Assembly (NCBI GenBank): GCA_022793095.1
Contig: JAAWCD010000068.1
Location: forward strand, 1-62,583
DNA: 62,583 nt
Reading direction: 5' to 3'
Source of the DNA: Oscillospiraceae bacterium
GTDB taxonomy: Bacteria > Bacillota > Clostridia > Oscillospirales > Oscillospiraceae
In this document: positions 57,998 through 62,583 of the stretch, in pieces
Layout: each line of letters begins with the position of its first letter
How positions within the stretch are numbered: position 1 is the first letter of the stretch
Program-made: the position numbers and the translations under genes
The notes under the pieces: model-generated
What the model saw: only the letters and a program-made list of their open reading frames with translations
Database searches by the model: none
What the model was told of the DNA's origin: nothing

Positions 57998-59509
57998 GTG
58001 TCGCTGCAATTCCCAGAGGAAAAAAATGTATGGGACGGTCCTCACCCAAGGCCGAAAAACCGGGTGGACCTGAGCCTGAGCCTGGAGCATGTGGAGGAAG
58101 TTTTTTCCGGATGCGCTGATTTTGAGACCCGGCCCCTTCACGTCAAGGGGGCCCAGGAGCTGGGAACGCTCTGCTGGGTGAACGGCATGGTGAAGACCGA
58201 GCGGGTCAACGACTATATACTCCGGCCGCTGGCCCAGTGGGAGGGACCGGAGGAGGGAACCATCTTCCAGCGGATTCTGGAGGGCGGGGCCTGGACCATG
58301 ACGGTCCAGGAGCGGACGGACATGGACGAGGTGACCGGGGATCTGGTGAACGGATGCTGTATTCTGTTCTTACCGGGGGAAGAACATGCCCTCTCCTTCC
58401 AGGTGCCGACCGAGGAAAAGCGGGCGGTGAGCGCGCCGGAAATTGAGAACGTGATGAAGGGGCCCAAGGACTCCTTTACCGAAAGCGTGCGGACCAATAC
58501 CTCACTGGTGCGGCGGCGCGTCCGGACGCCCTGGCTCCGGGTAGAGGAACAGATTGTAGGCCGGCAGTCCTTGACACCGGTGGATGTGATTTTCATCCAG
58601 GGGCTGACGGACCCGGAGCTGGTGGCCCAGATTCAGCAGCGTATCACGGACATTGACATTGATGCGCTGATTTCCACGGGAAACCTGGAAGAGTATATCA
58701 TTGACAACAAGGCCACATCCTTTCCACAGGTGCTGTTCACCGAACGGCCGGACCGGTTCTGCAACGGGCTGATGGACGGCCGGGTGGGGGTGCTTATTGA
58801 CGGGCTGCCCATGGGCTGCCTTCTGCCCGGGGATATCGCTCTGTTTCTCAAGGCGCCTCAGGACCGGTCCAACAATTACGCCATCAGCACGGTGCTCACC
58901 ATAATCCGCTATCTCTGCATGGCCATCACACTGCTGGCCCCGGGCTTTTATGTGGCGGTGGCCACCTTTCACCCGGAGATGATTCCCACCAAGCTGGCCC
59001 TGTCCATCATTTCCAGCAAGCAGGACGTGCCCTTTTCCACGATTTTCGAGGTGCTGACCATGCTTGTGGCCTTTGAGATTTTGCAGGAGGCGGGACTCCG
59101 CCTGCCCAAGACCATCGGGCAGACGGTGTCCATCATCGGCGGCCTTGTGGTGGGTCAGAGCGCGGTAGAGGCCAAAATTGTCTCGCCGGTGGTGGTCATT
59201 GTAGTGGCGGTCGCGGGCATTGCGGGATACACCATGCCAAACCAGGACTTTGCCAGCGCCCTGCGTATCTGGCGGTTTTTCATCACCGCGGCGGCGGGGG
59301 TGGCGGGGCTGTTCGGGCTGATGGTCTGCGCGGTGGCACTGGTCTACCGGCTGGCGGAGATTGAGAGCTTCGGGGTGGCCTACCTCAGCCCCTTCGCGCC
59401 GGCCACCGGAAACCACCCGCGGGGACACACCATCCTCCGGCCGCCTCTGCCCCTGGAGAAGTTCCGGGACATGACCATCCACCCCAGAAACAGCCGAAAG
59501 CAGAAGTGA
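57998..59509 (+). CDS. gerA: Spore germination receptor subunit A (GerA family)
   Basis: The 503-residue protein matches the GerABKA/SpoVAF family: a large soluble N-terminal domain (about 1-300, with TNTSLVRRRVRTPWLRVEEQIVGR and VDVIFIQGL), then about five membrane helices starting ISTVLTIIRYLCMAI, and the conserved EAGLRLPKTIGQTVSIIGGLVVGQ segment. It forms part of the inner spore-membrane germinant receptor. GTG start at 57998 after GGGAGG; the ATG nearby is out of frame. A sporulation promoter candidate lies upstream. Confidence 0.92.
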   Translation: MSLQFPEEKNVWDGPHPRPKNRVDLSLSLEHVEEVFSGCADFETRPLHVKGAQELGTLCWVNGMVKTERVNDYILRPLAQWEGPEEGTIFQRILEGGAWTMTVQERTDMDEVTGDLVNGCCILFLPGEEHALSFQVPTEEKRAVSAPEIENVMKGPKDSFTESVRTNTSLVRRRVRTPWLRVEEQIVGRQSLTPVDVIFIQGLTDPELVAQIQQRITDIDIDALISTGNLEEYIIDNKATSFPQVLFTERPDRFCNGLMDGRVGVLIDGLPMGCLLPGDIALFLKAPQDRSNNYAISTVLTIIRYLCMAITLLAPGFYVAVATFHPEMIPTKLALSIISSKQDVPFSTIFEVLTMLVAFEILQEAGLRLPKTIGQTVSIIGGLVVGQSAVEAKIVSPVVVIVVAVAGIAGYTMPNQDFASALRIWRFFITAAAGVAGLFGLMVCAVALVYRLAEIESFGVAYLSPFAPATGNHPRGHTILRPPLPLEKFRDMTIHPRNSRKQK

Positions 59510-59510
59510 G

Positions 59511-59626
59511 GTTCTTTTTCTTGAACGAAAAAGAACCAAAAGGAACGTTAAACTGCGCCCACTTGCCAGGCGTTCGATAGAACCAGTTTAAAGTTCTTTT
59601 GCTTCTTTTCTTTCAAGAAAAGAAGA
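59511..59626. repeat. Complete dyad repeat (116 bp)
   Basis: GTTCTTTTTCTTGAACGAAA hairpin, AGGAACGTTAAACTG tail, then inverted TAGAACCAGTTTAAAGTTC and hairpin. It fills the gerA-gerC gap. Confidence 0.85.
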
Positions 59627-59641
59627 GAAAAGGGAAAGAAG

Positions 59642-60988
59642 GTGGAGCCGGTGAAACGGGGCGCGATTGTGCTGGTGGGGATTATTCTGGCGGTCATGGC
59701 GGTGAAGCAGGATACCATGACCTTTGCCCGTGATATTGACGACCTGGAGCTGATGCGGGTGATGGGAATTGACTGGGACCCGCGAAAGCCGGAAAGCCTG
59801 ACCATGACGGCGGCCGGCGGCGACCAGTCCAACGGCAAGGAGGGCGAAAACAAGGAGCCGGTCATCCTCTCCCAGGAGGCGGCCACTCTGGCCAAGGCAT
59901 GCACCTCCATCCAGAGCCAGGGGCAGAACTTCATTTTTTTCGGACACGTCACCCAATGTTTGGTGGGAGAAGCAGCGGCACAGCGGGACCTGGTGGAGCT
60001 GCTGGACTACTATGAGCGGAATTTGGAGCTGCGGCTGAACGCCCCGCTTTATATTGTAAAAGGCGGCCGGGCCAGGGAGATGCTGGAGGAGGGCAGCGGT
60101 CCGGAGGGCGGCACGGTAGTCAAGCGGCTGGAGGCCATTGAAATGGACGCCCAATTCGAGTCCGCCTCCCTCAAGCGCTCGGTCAAGGACACCTTGGCTC
60201 AGCTGACGGAAAACGGCTGCACGCTGGTGCCGGCGCTGACCCTGAGCGACAGCTCAGAAGGGGGCGGCACGTCGGACGGGGACAGCGCCAACGAGAACAC
60301 CGGCGGCCAGGGCGGCTTACAGAGCGGTGCTGGCGGCGGCCAGAGCGGCGGGCAGGCAGAGGCCCAGGACGGAGGACAGGAAGGCGGTCAGAGGGACAGC
60401 CAGGAGGACAGTCAGGAAGAGGGCGGCGGAGAAACCGGCGCGAAGGCGATTCAGACTGCGGGCTATGCGGTCTTCAGGGACCGGCGGCTCACCGGCTTTC
60501 TGACGCCGGAGGAGACCCGAGGCGCAAATTTTCTGCTCGACGAAATTTACGACGGCATTCTGGAATTGGATCTGCCGGACGGAAGCCGGGTGGCGGTACA
60601 GCTGCTGGACAGCCAGTGCAGCTGGAAGCCCCGGTTTGAAGGAAAGCACCTGACCGGCCTGAGCGTGAACCTTGTGGCGGAAGGCGCGATTGGGGAAATC
60701 ATGGGCAGCGCCGACCCCATGGATCGAGAGGCGCTGGGGGAGATGGAGGAGCTGGCGGCGGAGCAGATCTGGCGGATGGTAGCCAGCGTGCTGAAGCGAT
60801 CCCAGGAGGAGGAGACGGACTTTCTGCATTTGGAGCGAAAGATTGGCCTGCGGCGGCCGGACTGCTGGCATAATCTTCAGCGGGAGTGGGATCAGGTGTT
60901 CCCAGAACTGGACTGGGAGGTGCAGGTCATTATGCGCCTGCGGTGGACCTATGATGTGAACCAGTCACTGGGAGGGGTGGAGCCATGA
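59642..60988 (+). CDS. gerC: Germination receptor subunit C (GerC-like) lacking a lipobox
   Basis: The 448-residue protein has an N-terminal hydrophobic helix (AIVLVGIILAVMAV), then the family start FARDIDDLELMRVMGIDWDP, and a C-terminal Ger(x)C domain. Related proteins carry a lipid-modified Cys directly before the Asp-Arg-Glu-Ile block; here there is no Cys, so it appears to be membrane-anchored by the helix. Residues about 210-260 form a Gly/Gln/Ser/Glu-rich insert of low complexity. The start is GTG 59642 or GTG 59651 (AAGGTGG upstream of the latter). Confidence 0.8.
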   Translation: MEPVKRGAIVLVGIILAVMAVKQDTMTFARDIDDLELMRVMGIDWDPRKPESLTMTAAGGDQSNGKEGENKEPVILSQEAATLAKACTSIQSQGQNFIFFGHVTQCLVGEAAAQRDLVELLDYYERNLELRLNAPLYIVKGGRAREMLEEGSGPEGGTVVKRLEAIEMDAQFESASLKRSVKDTLAQLTENGCTLVPALTLSDSSEGGGTSDGDSANENTGGQGGLQSGAGGGQSGGQAEAQDGGQEGGQRDSQEDSQEEGGGETGAKAIQTAGYAVFRDRRLTGFLTPEETRGANFLLDEIYDGILELDLPDGSRVAVQLLDSQCSWKPRFEGKHLTGLSVNLVAEGAIGEIMGSADPMDREALGEMEELAAEQIWRMVASVLKRSQEEETDFLHLERKIGLRRPDCWHNLQREWDQVFPELDWEVQVIMRLRWTYDVNQSLGGVEP

Positions 60989-61176
60989 GCGCGGCGCTGT
61001 ATTTTGGCGTGCTTTTGCTGGCGGCAATGGAGCAGCTGCCCGCACTGCTCCGAAGTGGCCTGCGGCGGGAAGCGGTGGTATGGTGCGGACTGGCGGTTCT
61101 GGCGGCAGTTCTGGGCGTGGTCTGGCTGGTAATCGCGCCGGAAACCGGCCTTGCAGAGCTTCTGAGCCTGCGGTAA
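60985..61176 (+). CDS. Small two-helix membrane protein in the ger operon
   Basis: The 63-residue protein has two hydrophobic segments (ALYFGVLLLAAMEQL and VVWCGLAVLAAVLGVVWLVIA) and starts with an ATG overlapping the gerC stop by 4 nt. Its place inside a receptor operon recalls the small D-type subunits found in some ger loci, which modulate germination; the match is by position and size only. Confidence 0.65.
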   Translation: MSAALYFGVLLLAAMEQLPALLRSGLRREAVVWCGLAVLAAVLGVVWLVIAPETGLAELLSLR

Positions 61177-61182
61177 AGCTCC

Positions 61183-61292
61183 GCTTCTTTTTCTTGAAAG
61201 AAAAAGAAGCAAAAAGAACTTTAAACTGTCTCGACAAGAAAACCAACGAAAGAAATAAAGTTCTTTGGGGTCTTTTCGTTCAAGAAAAGAAC
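61183..61292. repeat. Complete dyad repeat (~110 bp)
   Basis: GCTTCTTTTTCTTGAAAGAA hairpin, AGAACTTTAAACTGTC tail, then AATAAAGTTCTTTGGGGTC and a second hairpin. Confidence 0.8.
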
Positions 61293-61326
61293 AGGGATAA
61301 CACGGAGATGGGAGGGATGTCTCAGC

Positions 61327-62412
61327 ATGGAAAAGCATCAAATCAGTACCCGGCAGATGCTGGTTCTGCTGTTCGCGGGCATGCTGTCGCCCACCATCCG
61401 GGCGCTGCCCCGGCGAAGCATGTGGTACGGCGGTACGGGCGGCTGGCTGTCCGCCCTGCTGGCTATGGTTCCGGTGCTTCTTGTGACAGGGGCCATTCTG
61501 GCCTGCCTGCGCCGGATGCCCAAGGGCAGCGGCCTGGGCGAGCTGCTGGAGCTGAGCTTCGGCCAGGTGGGCGGCCGGGTCCTGGCCGGATGTTATGCGG
61601 CCTGGACCATGCTGGCTACGGCGGTTTTTCTTCGGGTGTATAGCGAGCGGTTTTTGAGCACAACCTATGCCAACAGCTCTATTTATCTGTTCCTGACCGC
61701 CATGCTGCTGATGACCCTCTGGACCAGCCGGGGCAGTCTGGGCGCCTTCGCCCGGATGGGAGAAATCTTTTTCCTGATTCTGATTGCCACCTTGTTCTTG
61801 GTCATCGGTATGACAGTGGGACAGGTCAAGCTGGAACACGTCTTCCCTCTCTGGCTGGAGGATGTGCCGGATATCCTGTATTCAACCCTGCCCGCCATGT
61901 CGGTGCTGAGCTACGGTGTGCTGATTTTCTTCCTGGGCGGCCAGACGAAGGACCTGCCGGAGCATCGGGGCATGGTGCTTCGGTGGACTATGGGCTTCGG
62001 CCTGCTGCTGACTGTAATGCAGTTTGTCACTGTGGGACTGTTTGGCGCGCCCATGGTGGCCAGGATGCAGGTTCCCTTCTTTATGCTGACCAAGGAAATT
62101 GATGTTTTCGGCGCAACTGAGCGGTTGGAGTCCATCATTATCGCCTTGTGGGTCATCACGGACGTGATTCTGGTAGGACTTATGGTGCGGACTGCATGCA
62201 CAGCCCTTCAGTCGGCGTTCCGGCTGGCCAGCGGTCAAAAGGTGGCCGCGCCGCTGGTCATCGCCATGCTCCCCGCTTCCATTCTGATTTCATCCAGCCA
62301 GTTCACCCTAGAACGGTTTTGCGTGACTGTTCTGGCTTGGGGGAACATGATTCTTTGCTACCTTCTGCCGCTGCTTGCCTGTGCTTTGGCAAAGATAAGA
62401 AAGAGGCTGTAA
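61327..62412 (+). CDS. gerB: Germination receptor subunit B (GerB, transporter-like)
   Basis: The 361-residue protein has about ten membrane helices of the APC-type spore-germination family: ISTRQMLVLLFAGMLSP at the start, GGRVLAGCYAAWTMLATAVFLRVYSERF, and the late ERLESIIIALWVITDVI. It is the germinant-binding integral subunit. Gene order is A, C, small protein, B, not the usual A-B-C. ATG 61327 follows GGGAGGGATG. Confidence 0.9.
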   Translation: MEKHQISTRQMLVLLFAGMLSPTIRALPRRSMWYGGTGGWLSALLAMVPVLLVTGAILACLRRMPKGSGLGELLELSFGQVGGRVLAGCYAAWTMLATAVFLRVYSERFLSTTYANSSIYLFLTAMLLMTLWTSRGSLGAFARMGEIFFLILIATLFLVIGMTVGQVKLEHVFPLWLEDVPDILYSTLPAMSVLSYGVLIFFLGGQTKDLPEHRGMVLRWTMGFGLLLTVMQFVTVGLFGAPMVARMQVPFFMLTKEIDVFGATERLESIIIALWVITDVILVGLMVRTACTALQSAFRLASGQKVAAPLVIAMLPASILISSSQFTLERFCVTVLAWGNMILCYLLPLLACALAKIRKRL

Positions 62413-62442
62413 AAAATATTGATTGGATACAGCAAAAAGGTA

Positions 62443-62471
62443 TTGACAAAGCAAACCTGGAGTGGTAATAT
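62443..62471 (+). promoter_or_regulatory. Strong sigma-A promoter, possibly of an rRNA operon
   Basis: TTGACA, 17 nt, TAATAT. A second TTGACA at 62574-62579 lies at the window edge, so two promoters in tandem are likely. No structural gene is in the window. Confidence 0.6.
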
Positions 62472-62583
62472 AATCGAGCTGTCTGGGGGACGGCTGCCAA
62501 CGAGGAATAGCGAAGCGAGCAAAGCGGCGGAAAGAGAAGAAAGAAAACTCAAAAAAGTCGAAAAAAGGGCTTGACAAAGCGAA

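Overview
The window looks like the chromosome of a high-GC, spore-forming, anaerobic Clostridia of the Oscillospiraceae type (Flavonifractor, Oscillibacter or Lawsonibacter-like). The placement is inferred from gene content: germination protease GPR, SpoIIE, a gerA-type receptor locus, a V-type ATPase, a three-subunit [FeFe] hydrogenase, ThyX in place of ThyA, and GC-rich coding sequence with Firmicutes-type Shine-Dalgarno sites and sigma-A promoters. Nothing suggests a plasmid or prophage. Most genes are housekeeping genes in short operons.

Layout. 1-8.4 kb: gpr (minus), rpsT, tRNA-Val, comM, a 44-residue membrane microprotein, thiI, cinA, then a minus-strand set (SnoaL-like, DegV, DUF1836). 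8.6-12.8 kb: thyX with an overlapping helix-hairpin-helix gene, recQ, a macro-domain/DUF1653 fusion and an ArsC/Spx-like gene. 12.8-14.6 kb: a visibly AT-richer type II restriction-modification pair of the XcyI kind, probably acquired. 14.7-26 kb: WYL regulator, exonuclease III, acetyltransferase, BceAB-like ABC transporter, secG, rnr, a GH3 lipoprotein and a DUF4015 protein. 26.2-27.8 kb: secreted transglutaminase-like protein. 28.1-37.1 kb: complete V-ATPase operon (H-I-K-E-C-F-A-B-D) whose rotor subunit carries the Na+-site residues. 37-41.4 kb: CBS protein, QueG-like protein, formate/nitrite-type channel, and an ApbE / NusG_II / Gx-transporter operon. 41.6-50.7 kb: small membrane protein, spoIIE, queT, nadE, a decapitated SLH gene, paired chromate transporters and an unknown membrane protein. 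50.9-53.9 kb: MATE and MFS efflux genes fired divergently from promoters whose -35 boxes are 2 bp apart; the MFS gene sits behind a leader ORF and a branched terminator. 54-57.5 kb: hydCBA. 58-62.4 kb: germinant receptor genes A, C, a 63-residue membrane protein, and B. The window ends in tandem TTGACA promoters that suggest an rRNA operon just beyond.

The most distinctive feature is the intergenic DNA. Two repeat families recur throughout. One is a ~117-bp dyad made of two half-units, each a hairpin around CTTTTTCTTGAAAGAAAAAG plus a 20-bp tail; full dyads sit between neighbouring genes, single halves abut gene ends, and several halves supply the last codons and stop codon of the gene. The other is a ~60-170-bp MITE-like element with terminal inverted repeats. 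In addition, tightly packed runs of perfect hairpins occur at 17.2-17.45 kb and inside the V-ATPase operon at 32.9-33.1 kb. These repeats and the divergent efflux-pump locus with its putative attenuator are the best candidates for undescribed biology.
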